Positions 32,151 through 44,046 of a stretch of DNA of 64,000 nt are shown piece by piece (the stretch's first letter is position 1; each line of letters opens with the position of its first letter). The notes beneath the pieces were generated by a model. The model did not search any database and was not told where the DNA came from. It worked only from the letters and a program-made list of their open reading frames with translations. The translations under genes were made by a program, and so were the position numbers. The stretch lies in the NCBI GenBank assembly GCA_002812745.2, contig NCSJ02000013.1:1-64000 (forward strand). Direction: 5' to 3'. This DNA is from Scytalidium lignicola (taxonomy: Eukaryota; Ascomycota; Leotiomycetes).

Positions 32151-33858
32151 CTAGCGTATCTTTGCCGTTGCCGTGTATCTAGGAGAAACTTTGGCTCCAA
32201 ATTGTAGACGGGATGCTGCACCAATTACTGCTAGCTTTTCAAGCTGCATCGGGCGTTTGAGATCTTGAAATACGGGAGTATCTCTATCAGCCCGCGCGGC
32301 TACAAGCATTAAAAGTACATGTTCAAGCTCTTTCGTATTCTCAGGAGCCAGCTCGTCTATATATGTCCCATCGAGCTTATATTTTGCAGTCTGATACACG
32401 GTCTTTGACAGGGGTAAGCCTAGCTTATGCTCTTGATTAACGTACAAACGAGCAATGGTGCTGATAAATTCTTTGACATTAGCACTAGTGCTCTGAATGG
32501 CCTTTTGAACCGCAGTCTCAAAATCGTCGAAGCACTGGTATTGCCACTCCACAAGAGTGCCAACTACCTCTAGCTTTGGTGTTATACAATTAGCATGTAT
32601 GATTTCCAAGTTATGTGCTCGTTGTCTCTCTCCACGAAGTGTCCACATTTCGGGCGACATATTCTTATGACCCTTAAGCTACGGTGTACCTGGTATTTCA
32701 CTTTCTCCGCAGGGAGCTAGTAGAAGCGGAGTATAGTCACCTTGTTCCAGGCATTTCCACGCTACTAATCTGCAGGCGGCAGTATTATCAGTCGTACTGA
32801 GCAGGCTGTCGTCAACATTTAGATTCAGGAGCACATTGATTGCAGTGAACCGATCTCTGTGTGTTCGACATCGCCGTTCCCCAAGAATACTCATTGCAAC
32901 TCCAAAAGAACTGACTTTAATCTCGCCCTTTTTGAAGCCTAAAAGTCCTTTCCAAGTCTCCCAACGAAAGTGAGGCACAGAGCTAATTAGTTCAGAGAAT
33001 TGGTCTGGCTCCATCTTCATCTGTACTAAACTACGTGCAAATGCAATTTCCTCCAGGACTAGAGATCTCGATGACTGGAAAATATTGTAGTTCTTGGTGA
33101 GAAGATCAACTCTCTGACTACGAGCATGCTCTAAGCATACCCACATCCGCTTAAACCATTCTGCCTGGAGAAAGGTGTTAATATGACACAGAAGTTCATC
33201 TATAATCTTGATATTTACTTTATCGTTAAGACTGAATTCCGGTACGTTTGTTATACACTCTAAAACCTGCACGCAGTGATCTGGAATATCGTCCAACAAT
33301 GCAACTGGAGGCTATGAAAATATCGTGGGCAGAGACGATAAAATCTTTTGCTGTATGATAAGCTGCCATTGCGGAATGCTAATATAGTCGTGCCATATTT
33401 CCACTGGACTTTTAACTTGATCTTTATATGCCGGAGTTGCAGCTAATAAAATTTGAAATATAATGTTAACTGCATAAATTGCAGCTTCCTGGTTATTTTC
33501 CAGGCTATTTTCGGAGCCTTTTGAAGTATGCATCCACCACCCTTTTATTCCAGACATGTGAGATGGGGATGAATATTAGTTTGTTTCTCTTAATACACTC
33601 GTAGTGACGATTATGTATACGTAGTTCAATATCAATTAAAAACCCAGTCTGTGTGGCAGCCAAGCCACAGTGTGGAACAACTTCAGGAGCTGGTAGAGAT
33701 ATCGTTCGAATTAAAAGATCAGCATAGCCATCAAAACGGCCGTGGCATATCATGCAGGGGGTGTCCAGACCACCTCTCCAGAGAAGCGAAAGAATATTTC
33801 CATTCTGAAACCTTCGTATCTTGTTTCCCAAATGAACAGTGAGTGAACATTCAGGCAA
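32151..33858 (-). pseudogene. HET-domain (heterokaryon incompatibility-like) gene, broken
   Basis: The minus strand reads as a HET-type protein in four blocks. Block 1 (33858-33505) has an N-terminal part with CMICHGRFD and FIPISHVWNK, matching the HET start motif 'yxxLSHvWg'. Block 2, after a one-base frame change near 33,510-33,550, contains EIWHDYISIPQWQLIIQQKIL, matching the 'lWlDylsIpQ' HET signature. Block 3 has EWFKRMWVCLEHA, matching 'W+RaWtlqE'. Block 4 is the C-terminal tail. Between blocks 2/3 and 3/4 the same frame is cut by single TAG stops at 33,312-33,314 and 32,679-32,681, each one transition from Gln or Trp. No intron borders explain them. HET proteins trigger cell death when different individuals fuse. 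This copy is very probably inactive. Confidence 0.75.
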
Positions 33859-34262
33859 TTGGAATGGGTGGTCGCTTCCATCTCCTGGGGAACTCAGTTA
33901 TCGTCTGAGGCTGTATTGAGGAGAGTTTGGTCTTACCAGGGTCTATTTCATCCTGGGTCTAGTAAATGCTGCACATATTCGTGTGAATGATGTTGGACTA
34001 AAATCTCTTGAAAGAAGCAGTAAGAAGGTTAAAATATAGACCACTATTTGAAGAATTATACAATATAAAACATTCTTCTTCACTCCTGATGAGGCTCTAA
34101 TTAATGCAGCTAAGAGATGCATGCGTTCCTGCCCAACGATAAAATAGCTGCTGGCTCATTGGCTAGTAATGGCTACACGTGTACTGTATATGGTCGGTGG
34201 CTCGGTTAGAACCTTTTCAACCGTGTCCATCTTTCTATACTTAAAATGCTTAACCTCTACAT

Positions 34263-35253
34263 ATGTTGCTGAAGAATTTTATCTGCCCAGAATTTGCTAC
34301 AATGATTAGCATTAAGACAGCTCGTCATTTCAAATTTCAATCTGTTCCCGGGTCTTTCTTCGATTTCACAGAGAACGCACAACGTAACCCTTCGTTTCGA
34401 GCAATTACACTACCAGGGTTAGGTCTCATTCACAGGCAATACGAAACAGATAATCTTATTAGAGGGCCCCAAAAAAGTACTTGGGAGCGGTTCGCATTTT
34501 ATGTTGAGCATTTAAATACTCAAAATCCCGGCTCTACAATATACAAAGTTTTGTATCTCACGAGACACGGCTTGGGTTATCACAATGCTTTCGAGACTAA
34601 AGTAGGGAAGACAGCATGGAATGTTAGTATTTTGTTTTTGTTGTTTTTTAGATCTTGCTAACTATACACAGGACCATTGGTCTCATTTGAATGGAGATGG
34701 ACAGATCATTTGGGCTGATTCAAAGCTGAATGAAGATGGTATTGAACAAGCGAGATGGCTGGGTCAATTCTGGATTGATGCCATAGTAAACGAGAATATT
34801 CACGTACCTGAAACAATCTATACCAGTCCACTAACCCGCGCTTTGGAGACTACACGCCTTGTCTTTACAGATGTCGTTAAAGAAAAGGAAATAAAATACA
34901 AGCCGATTATTAAGGAATTACTGCGAGAACGACTTACAGATCATACTTGCGATCGTAGAAGTACAAGCAGTTGGATTAAAAAGCAGTTTCCTGATTTTGT
35001 TATAGAATCGGCTCTCTCAGAAGAAGACGAGCTTTGGAGAAAGGATCGTTTTGAGACCGACGACGAGCACTTAGCTAGGAAGCAGCAAGTTCTCGAGGAT
35101 ATTTTTATGACCGATGAAAACACATTCATAGCTTTAACGGTACATTCATATGCCATATCTGCAATTCTTGAAGTGGTTCAACTGAGTCATTTCCGTGTTC
35201 GAGAAGGGACTAGTATTGGAATATTTATAAAAGCTGAGAGGATAAACACTTAA
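34263..35253 (+). CDS. Histidine phosphatase superfamily (phosphoglycerate-mutase-like) protein
   Basis: Two exons, 34263-34622 and 34672-35253, joined by a 49-bp intron (gttagt...gctaac...acacag), encode 313 residues. The catalytic motif LTRHGLGYHNAFE (the RHG with phospho-accepting His) lies at about residues 100-112, just before the splice. DHWSHLNGDGQIIWADSKLNEDG and IYTSPLTRALETT (second Arg), ELLRERL (acid region) and LTVHSYAISAIL (second catalytic His) follow in the usual order. The layout fits a fungal group of PGM-like phosphatases with an unknown physiological substrate, not glycolytic mutase. There is no signal peptide, so a cytosolic location is likely. ATG 34302 (MISIKTARHF) is an alternative start. 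The roughly 400 bp upstream (33,859-34,262) is shared with the divergent broken HET gene and shows no other gene. Confidence 0.85.
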
Positions 35254-36956
35254 TCGCAAGAATTATATTAAAAGTAAAGGAAATGTTTCTGTTAAATTTT
35301 TAAGCTTGTTTAAATGGAATATTTTNAAAAAATATATCCAACGACTAACTACCTACAACGTATTTTATGTGATCACGTTTACCCCTTCTACATCCATGGT
35401 TTCTGCAAACCACTGAGTTTCTGCACATCTATGGTTTATGGTGGACTAAATAACTTTCAGAAGGTACATTTCTTATACGATTGCACATGAGATGCCAGTT
35501 TCTCTCAGTCTGCCAGCATTCGCAAGAAAATGAGGATTCGGAGCTGTGTCATGCCACCTTAATAAGCCGCATCATCGAAAAGTAAAGGCAGTAGTAAGAT
35601 ATTACAATGACGCATTCATGGCGTGGCGAGGCGGTGTGTTTGCGTGTATTCTATTAACTTCGTGCGTACAATTTCTAAGTGGTTTGACAGCGTTACATTA
35701 GACAGACGGGCCATCCTCTATAGTCCACATACTGACTATGTGATGGCTTAAAGTGACTACTTTATAGTACATCGGACTTTAATCTTCAAACAGGAGGCAA
35801 TGCTCATGAATGTGCAGGGGAACGATCTACGGGAATTACACATCACTGATACAAGGGGAGTTCACGGTATTCTTCGGTATTTGCTTTGCTGTACGTGACA
35901 TTGGAATTGGATTGAAGAGAGAAGTATGAATAGAGAAATATGGTACAGAAGTTCTTCCCACAGCTTTACCGGTAAATGTACAAATTTAAAAAGATGTCCT
36001 TTTCTTTTGTGCAGTGATTTTAAAGCTGGGGAGGCGGGGGTTGCACCTGTATTAGGATGACATGTGCCAAGTAGTACTGAAAGCGCAAGAAGATTAGTGC
36101 AGTACATCAGATGACGCCACACATTGCCATAGTGTTTGGATAATATCTTGATGACGAATCAATCTGAAATCTCTCATAGATCCTTCATCAAAGAGTAACG
36201 CCAAGGTAATCCAACCCTCGCAATTCGTAAAAGCATGGAGAAGGAAGAATTAACCCCCTAAGTTGCTTAATCACTTTAGTATAATTTGGAAATTGAGGCG
36301 GCGTGAAAGAGCATGTGAGCTCCACCATCCGTGGATAAGACCTGAAGCCTATGTAAGTTAGTTATAAGTTAGTTACAATTTCTACTATTATGTAATCATG
36401 CCACCACTCAAGGGATGCAAATCAAGACCAGTTCTCCGCTCTCTGTTATGAACATCAAATCCAGCCATTCAATCGTACGACTAAATGAGTACTTGCAAAC
36501 GCCATGTCTCATTAGTGATAACCTTTATGACAATCACCTCAATGGTTCATTATTGAGTCCACTAGTGGTGCAGATCGGGCAACAAATCAGACCTGGAAGC
36601 TATATTTAACCTCCAACTAAACTAGAAATGAAGTTCAAGGCGTGAATATAAATGCACATTGCTTATATACGAATTTTTTATACTGCACTAGCTATCTCCT
36701 CGAGCGGGACTAATCATAAGACTCTTCTTAAGCAAATATAACTCTAGCCTAGAAACCACTCGCATCATAACCATTGAAAGTATTTTGTTGAGAAGATACA
36801 CCATTTAGCTTGGAAGCTTGTTGCGAGTGTCTCTTGAAGGTTTATAATATCCTGTTCCTTACGACACAATAGAGGTAATACAGATGATTTCACTTACTTG
36901 CCGTCCGGAAGTTTAAATAAACATAATGTAACTCACTAACACTTTACAGATATAAG
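35254..36956. other. Intergenic, no supported gene
   Basis: An AT-rich patch with an undetermined base occurs near 35,326. A minus-strand frame at 35,862-36,122 begins with a hydrophobic leader-like stretch but has no family match, a basic interior and no convincing stop or intron context, so it is not called. Confidence 0.4.
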
Positions 36957-37421
36957 ATGTTTGGACGCCGGAGACCCTTACTTGGTGCTGCAGTGGTCGT
37001 TGGCGCCTCACGATCTGCTGCCAGGCACGAAGTCGGAAGGCAGGCTCAATATACTGCAGAGGCACAAGCGGCCGCTCAACAAGCAGCCGAAGCAAAGAGA
37101 CTCGAGGAAGAGAGGAATGACAGGCGTATGCAAGAGGCTATTGATAAGGCTATCGCAGACGAACGCAGAAGAGCTGAGCAGGCAGAGTTTGAGGCACAAA
37201 AGGCGCAAACAACAGCAGGTGTGAGAAGCAGTGGTCCGCCAGCCGATCTTTTGGGTTATACCGTTGTCGACGACAATGGTCCTGCAGTTTCCCAAAAACA
37301 GGCAGCGAATAAGTGTTTTTGTCCACAATGTCGCAATGTCTGTTCAGTTGATGATAAATTCTGTAGCCGATGTGGGCATAAACTGACAGCAAAGGAGTTG
37401 GAGGAGCAAGCTGTTGCATGA
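36957..37421 (+). CDS. Small coiled-coil protein with C-terminal zinc ribbon
   Basis: A single exon encodes 154 residues. The N-terminus, MFGRRRPLLGAAVVVGASRS, is basic and then small and hydrophobic. A long Ala/Glu/Arg helix follows (about 30-85; AAAQQAAEAKRLEEERNDRR) that should form a coiled coil. The C-terminus is a four-Cys zinc ribbon, CPQCRNVCSVDDKFCSRCGH, with Cys122/Cys125 and Cys136/Cys139 as likely ligands. Proteins of this build are common in fungi but have no assigned function; the ribbon resembles double-zinc-ribbon (DZANK-like) modules used for protein interaction. Just upstream, ctaacactttacag (acceptor at 36,949) looks like an intron end, so a 5' UTR intron or a short upstream coding exon may exist. 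The frame is clean, with no RIP-type stops. Confidence 0.8.
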   Translation: MFGRRRPLLGAAVVVGASRSAARHEVGRQAQYTAEAQAAAQQAAEAKRLEEERNDRRMQEAIDKAIADERRRAEQAEFEAQKAQTTAGVRSSGPPADLLGYTVVDDNGPAVSQKQAANKCFCPQCRNVCSVDDKFCSRCGHKLTAKELEEQAVA

Positions 37422-38799
37422 ACTTCAAAATGAAATATTATATCGTAGTTGCAATTTAAACTTCTGTTAGTCTCGTGGCCGTGTAAGATGACTTAAAAAC
37501 AGGTTTCAGAATCTACTCTCCTCACCAATACAACAAAGATAGTATGTTACCCTAGAGACATTCTCTCGGTAGACTGCTAGATGTATCTACACACCTGTAC
37601 TTGACCTATATGCAGCTTTCCCGCGACACATAGGAATAAAAACAATTGAATAATTGAAGAAACCTAAGAAACTACAATGGCATCAACTGTAATGTCATCA
37701 ACTCTGGGACCAGAAGCTACTTCGCGAACTTTCTTTACACTCAGAGTTGGTGTGGCATATTACAATCACTGTGTACCTTGTTGACTCTTCCAGTCAAGTA
37801 ACCCTTCGAAGAATCTCAGCCCAGAGCTGACCATCTAAAACTATGTTCGATATCAGCCATGATATCGTATAGCAGTTATTTGATGCTCTAGACAAAGATA
37901 GCTTCCTACAACTCAGAATCTGGAGTTGTCAAGATCGAACCCATCCGACTTGTAACCGGCCATCATGAATATAGACTGTGGTTCCCATCCAGATGGGAGA
38001 TGCTTAGACGATCTGTTGTCTATTGAACGTTAAATAGGTAGGCTAATGTGTATGAAACACGTGTAGGATCTAGCACGGAGGGGCTCGGGGAATGGATCTT
38101 ACTCTTACCAGTACCTTCAATTCCCAAAAATGGGTGAGAACTCTGTACCGTAAAAAAAATCAAGTTTCATGGAGTGCTCAAAGCACTGAGGCGCCTCTTG
38201 CCAGCACCTCTGAGCATTTACAATTGCTCGGAAGTTGCCAGTTCTCGTGTTAAGCCACAAGCGTCGTAACACAGTCATGGTATCTACCAACTTAGGTTTG
38301 TGGCTGGTGCTACGGGATTAATCATCAGACGCCAATAAGTTGTCGGGGAATAATAATGTCGTAACAACTTAAATTCAACCACATTACTCCGTACTCTATC
38401 TCAAATTCTAGATTCTCAACTGCGGCATTTCTTTCCTTGGCAATGCCGCCAAACACGGATCTTTTTGAGACATATAGAAGACTAAATCAGGATTGGTTTA
38501 ATTTTGTGATAATTTCTCATAATACGAATGGCTGAGGAGCTGTAGAGAGTGGTGTGATATTATCTTTTTTGGCTCGGCACGTTCTTAGAAAATTGTTCCC
38601 ACATAGTAAATGCCCGCGTGAAGTAATCATAGTGTGTGTCCTCGATAACCCAAGACGGGGTCATGTAGGGCCAGAATTGATAATTTTTTTTTCTCGGACA
38701 CAAAAAGGGCAAAGGGTTGCGTCAGTAATTAATCAATCAATCCAGAATTTCTTTGCATCCACTTAGCAATACCAGAATCCCTGACGCATAGATTTAATC
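37422..38799. other. Intergenic, no gene recognised
   Basis: Composition is mixed. A short palindromic-looking patch (ggtgctggcaagaggcgcc-like, near 38,190-38,210) was noted, but no paired copy. The frame at 38,554-38,766 has no motif. Confidence 0.4.
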
Positions 38800-39171
38800 A
38801 TGTTTAAAAGAAGCACAATAGTTATTCTCTTGAACCAAACCAACGAAGAGCTCCTCCTTAACCCTAACACCATAAATCTTCCGTCTGGTGCATGGGTGTC
38901 TGACATGGAGCCTCCGACCTCCATTCTTGCTGGTGAATACGGAGTGTGGGCATCGAAATCGGGATCAATTTTGGGAGGCAACAGTGGTTCCTTGGAATAT
39001 TCGATTAGTGGGGGAGACTCAAAAGACACGATCAATTTACGATGGAGGAATCCATGTCTTCGAAGTAATTGCTACGATCGGATAAGGGCAGCTAAAGGAT
39101 ATCAGATACAGATGTTTGGAGGTCAAGGGACCCACGCGACTGTAACTTTTATCTTCAGTACGAGACCATGA
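38800..39171 (+). CDS. Aegerolysin/ET79-like beta-sandwich protein
   Basis: A single-exon ORF of 123 residues has no signal peptide. It starts MFKRSTIVILLNQTNEELLL and carries LPSGAWVSDMEPPTSILAG, EYGVWASKSGSI..GNSGSLEYSI, LRWRNPCLRSNCYD and QMFGGQGTHATVTFIF. This succession ('..N.t...l...sl..G.Ws....PP..I.pG....f.s.s.g...GtegsvtY', then 'i.W.NP..GsN.Y', then a Gly-rich final strand) is the pattern I associate with aegerolysin-type and insecticidal-crystal-like ET79 proteins, small beta-sandwich lipid-binding or pore-associated proteins. Family assignment is by pattern only. Aegerolysins bind membrane sphingolipids, usually acting with a separate MACPF partner; no such partner is visible in this window. 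Other single-domain jelly-roll lectins are an alternative. Confidence 0.6.
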   Translation: MFKRSTIVILLNQTNEELLLNPNTINLPSGAWVSDMEPPTSILAGEYGVWASKSGSILGGNSGSLEYSISGGDSKDTINLRWRNPCLRSNCYDRIRAAKGYQIQMFGGQGTHATVTFIFSTRP

Positions 39172-41138
39172 TATATAATTAAATATATCTAAACAAGGAC
39201 CATAACTGAAGGAAGACTTGGTGTTAGACAGGGGTATCTAGTTGGAATAACTTTAATTTTGGGACTCAGATTGGAGTTCTTGACATCTTCTCTGGGATAT
39301 TCAGTAATAATAGTAACCAAAAAAGGACGTGTGTAAATAAGAATATCTACGTTAATATTTATGTTGCACGGAATTGACTAGTGTATTAAGGTTATAAAAC
39401 TCTTTCCTTGTAAGGCAACGTCTTAAATTAATCTTCCGATGATAGGTTAAACTCTTCTGCATTTTTGAATATTTAAACAGTATGAATTCTGTACCTATCC
39501 AGTATTCCTCTTTTGCATTGTCACCATAACCGACACCGCTCTTGTGTTTACTAGTCTAATCTCTTGCCGCCTGTCGATCACATTTAATATTATGGGACTT
39601 TTTAAGATTTTCATATTTGCTTATGGCGTGTTATAATGCAGCAGATAATGACTTAATACTTTATTTGTCATTGCCTTGTACAAAGTGATTTTTAATTCCT
39701 TATGACAAATACCTTTAATAATATTTATAAAGTAATCGATGATGACATCAACAATCCGGAGTAGAACCCTGAAGCTGCTTAACACTCGTTAGATTAAGTT
39801 ATAAATAAGTTATTTTTGAAATTAAGAAGAAACGCACTTACACAGTATTGACTTGTTTCTCTAGTCTCCATTAATTCCAAGTTGACGTCGGCTCAACAAC
39901 ACGCGGTTCTGTAGTCTAGGATGCAAATAAAAGGGCTATATTTTGTGAAAGTACTACATTATAGTATGAATTTAACTATGAAATTTCGACCCCCAAATCT
40001 TAGCCCTCCTCACCATTAATCACCGCTGCACAAACTAATATACATCATTAGAGTTAGCCGCTTCTTAGCAATGTGAATCACCAGAAAATTTACCTTGCAA
40101 TATCAGCCACGTTAAACTTGTTAACCAGGCCCCCAGATACTGTCATTGATCATCCCATAAAGAGAAGCTCATTTGGGTACGCTTATCAAGCTCAAGATAT
40201 AGCTTTTCTAGGCTCTGTAAAGGATTTGAATAAGTGTTGAGAGAATCTTAAAATTTTCGAAACCTAGTGCGAGGGACTTCTACAATTATGACAAAAGATG
40301 GTTTAACATATAAATTAACAACCGTGAACGTCCCGAGAAATTTGCAAATCTCAACGCAGATATCGAAGGCGAGCATTTGTCTTGAAGTTCGAAGCTTGGC
40401 CGGATACACGGGGTTTGTCTAACGGTATATCAATTATTTCTTTTGTAATAGAACATTCTTAAAATCCATAGTAATAATAAAATAAGTAGTATTGTTTTGT
40501 ACACTCTTACTATACTCTAACTTTTGTAGAAACATGCATGGGATGGAATGCAATAGTGGCAACTTGCAAATGTTTTAGTTGTAGTTGCACATGCTAATTA
40601 AGATAGGGAACGAAATGGTGTTAAGCATAGTTTATTGCGTTATTATTCACCACGANTTTTTATAACGTGGAACTAACCATCTAAGTAACAATCCTTTTAG
40701 GTGTGACTACTTAACCTGCAGGATTAACCTCCGCTGTATGGTTGGTAGTTAGGATTAACCAGGATGGTTCTCAGCAAAAGCTAAGAACTGTACTTAATAT
40801 GATCTCCTGATTCTCAAAGTTCCCAAGGTGGACGAGGGGGTATCCGAAACCATGCAGTCGAGGCTGAATAATTGTACAGCTAATATCACACCATGATCGC
40901 ACTTGGGGGCTATTAACTTGGCAGCGGTGTACTGTACATACATGAAATCAGAGAGTCAGACGATGTAGCTTGGCTTACTTCCTCCCGATTATTCAGCATC
41001 GGTTAGTGAAGCAGAATGATAAAATCAATAATATTGTGTGTGAAAGTAACGAAATTAAGATCTTAAGTATATCATATTTTACACAAATTCATACATCTAC
41101 TACTTGTGTATAGGCTTTGAAAGTATTGGTAACTCTAT
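39172..41138. other. Long intergenic stretch, no gene recognised
   Basis: Nearly 2 kb of moderately AT-rich sequence without a coding frame of note. It has an undetermined base beside T-run at 40,656. It separates the aegerolysin-like gene from the phospholipase gene and includes the latter's promoter. Confidence 0.45.
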
Positions 41139-43231
41139 ATGTCTTTCGAAAAATCCCTGATATTCATGTTCAGTTTATTCTTTTATCTTTCTGCAATTAC
41201 TGGTAAGTTCATGTGAAACCTTTCACATTAGCAAACAAGAGTAAATAGTCGCCTTAGAAAGCTCCTTATTTCAGCAACTTGTATCTGCTGATGGAGTTTC
41301 AAACGTTGGCCTCGCGGTCATTGGGGCCGCTCAGAAACGAGCAACTATACAGGCGCCTAATGATTATGCTCCCGCCAGTGTCGATTGTCCTTTGAATCGA
41401 CCAGATGTGCGACAGGCTACAACGCTGTCAGATAACGAGACGGCTTGGTTAGAAGCTAGGGGAAACAATACAATTTCAGCTATGCAGGACTTCCTTCAGA
41501 GAGCTAATATAACAGGACTTGACACTAACAATTACATTGACGACGTTGTCAAGAACGGTAGCCAAATGCCAAATATTGGCATTGCATTTTCAGGCGGCGG
41601 CTATCGAGCTTTGATGAATGGTGCGGGAGCTCTTGCAGCGTTTGACAATCGGACAACAAACTCAACAAGCCAAGGTCAACTAGGAGGCATTCTACAGGCT
41701 TCTACGTATTTAACTGGATTATCTGGTGGTAGCTGGCTAGTTGGGAGTGTCTATGTGAATAATTTTACTTCAGTTCAAGATATTATCAAGATGGATTACC
41801 TATGGCAGTTCAATAACTCTATTATCGAAGGTGTCATTCCTTTCACATTATATAACAACTCCCATTTTAACAGCCTATAGGGCCAGATACTATATCCGCT
41901 TTAGATTACTATAATAGTCTCCTGGATACCGTTAGGGATAAAGCAAATGCAGGGTTTAACACTACAATTACCGATTATTGGGGCCGCTCATTATCATTCC
42001 AGCTGATAAACCCCGTCGATGGCGGACCAGGTATGGAACTTGTATTGATCTGAATATGTTATCCCTGATTTTGCTACAGGTTACACTTTTTCTTCCATCG
42101 CCAATGATCCTGGATTTGTGGCTGGTAATCAACCACTGCCCATTATCATAGCTATTGAACGACAACCTGGTCAGCTCCTAATCTCTGCTAACTCTAGTAT
42201 ATACGAATTCAACCCTTGGGAAATCGGAACTTTTAACCCTTCAACCTTTGCATTTGCACCCCTTCGTTATGTAGGCTCGAACTTCACCGGCGGCATTCTC
42301 CCTCAAAATGCTCCCTGCATCGCAGGCTTTGATAACGCTGGATTTATCATGGGCACATCATCTTCTCTCTTCAACCAACTTTACTTGACGACTGCTAATA
42401 CAACATCCGAGGCCCCGAGCAGGTTTAAAGAAACAATCAGCAATACTCTAATGGAGATTGGCCAAGAGAACAGCGATATCGCAGATTGGCCAAACCCNTT
42501 TTTTTGGCTACAATAACAACACGAACATGAACGCCCAAAGCAGGAGCCTGGCCCTCGTGGATGGCGGAGAAGACCTTCAGAATATCCCCCTCGATCCTCT
42601 GCTTCAGCAGAGTCGCCATGTAGATGTCATCTTTGCAGTAGACTCTTCTGCCGACACTGCAAATTGGCCTAATGGTACCGCGATGGTGGCATCCTTCCAA
42701 CGATCATTGAACAGTCAAGGGGAGGGTCGTACTGCTTTTCCGTCTATCCCTGATCAGAGCACGTTTGTTAATTTGGGGTTGAACAGGAAGCCGACGTTCT
42801 TTGGCTGCGATATCAACAACATGACAGGACCAGGCCCTCTTATTGTGTATTTACCGAACTCACCTTATGAGTACAATTCGAATGTCTCAACATTTCAACT
42901 AAGCTACAATAATACAGAACGTAATACAATTATCCTGAACGGCTATAATGTCGCGACGCTGGGTAATAGTACTCTAGATTCCCAGTGGCCCACTTGCGTA
43001 GGATGCGCCATCCTCTCAAGGAGCCTAAATCGAACTAGGACTAATATTCCTCAAGTCTGTACTCAGTGTTTTGAGAGGTATTGCTGGAATGGAACTGTGA
43101 ACTCTACTGCACCAGCTCCATATGAACCAACTCTAGCAATCCAGACCAGCGGAAATTGTGTTTCGGTGAGGTCAAGACCATTAATTTCGGCACTGATAAT
43201 TATTTCGGGTACAATATTTAGCATAATATGA
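41139..43231 (+). CDS. Phospholipase B / lysophospholipase, secreted and probably GPI-anchored
   Basis: Four exons, 41139-41202, 41258-41830, 41881-42030 and 42080-43231, encode about 645 residues. The start is [20 protein letters not shown], a signal peptide. [21 protein letters not shown] at about residue 130 (SGGGYR at 133-138, oxyanion loop) and [13 protein letters not shown] (nucleophile Ser177) are diagnostic of fungal PLB/cPLA2-type enzymes, which strip fatty acids from phospholipids and lysophospholipids. [27 protein letters not shown] and [14 protein letters not shown] (catalytic Asp) follow. The many N-x-S/T sites and the hydrophobic end [15 protein letters not shown] indicate a glycosylated, GPI-anchored surface protein. 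The frame breaks only at an undetermined base (42,498) beside a T7 run; leaving that base out restores the frame exactly, so this is read as a sequencing artefact. The donor of intron 2 (gtgtca) is weak. Confidence 0.85.
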
Positions 43232-44046
43232 AATTGAATATATTATCGTTTGCAGTTATTTCCTATGATTCTAGGAAGTCTGGCTGTCACTTTTTCCTAA
43301 TCTCCAAATAGATACCGTGATTAATAGAATTTCTGAGAATCTCTACTTAGAGATACTCAGTTATGACTCACCTCATTGGCCATGGGCCTGCTGTGAAAGG
43401 CATTTACAACCGACAAAAGAGGGAGCGAAGTGTTGATGGTGCTCTGACATTTTATGCCGAGACTATATCTACTTGGTTTACGATCATGATATATCCGCAA
43501 CGCTGGAGTCGAAATTACGAATAAGCTGTAGCCTAAAAAAAATTGCGGAGGAGTTTGTAAGGCCAAGGCCAGATTCAGCATCATTATCTCACACCTCATA
43601 GCCTGACATTGAGGTCTGGACAAAATACACTAAACTCGCCTTTGGCGTTGGAATACTGGTCTTCTGACGAGAATGAAACATGATTTACCCTACAGACTTG
43701 GCACTCCCAGAATTGCAATAAGTAGATTCCTTTTGGGGAACAATGAGTGGTTTTCTTTGAGGCTTTTTGGTGGCTTTTGGGCGTTGTTCATTCAGTGGTA
43801 AGATCGTCGGCGGCCATTTTGTGGCTTTTTGGGGCAGTTAATAACTCAGTGGCCTGATAATTACCTCTCAACCCTATCTGTAAGTATCCTAGGTACTCTT
43901 ATAATAATGATGATTAACTCCTCTATCCATTCACCTATGCCTCTTTACTCTTGGTCCTGCATGCTTCAATAAGCTTCATCCTATACATCGCATCAACTAT
44001 TACGGTTTTAGACTCTCACTCTCACTATCAACTATAGTTCTCCATC
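43232..44046. other. Intergenic region, promoter of MARVEL-like gene
   Basis: No gene recognised. The last 200 bp before 44,047 are pyrimidine-rich (ctctcactctcactatc), a common feature of fungal promoters and leaders. Confidence 0.45.

Noticed and set aside
35862..36122. 86-codon minus-strand frame with a leader-like hydrophobic start
   Set aside because: No recognisable mature domain and no supporting context. It could be a small secreted protein, but chance cannot be excluded.
37008..37428. Minus-strand frames rich in Leu and Cys
   Set aside because: Antisense to the zinc-ribbon protein gene.
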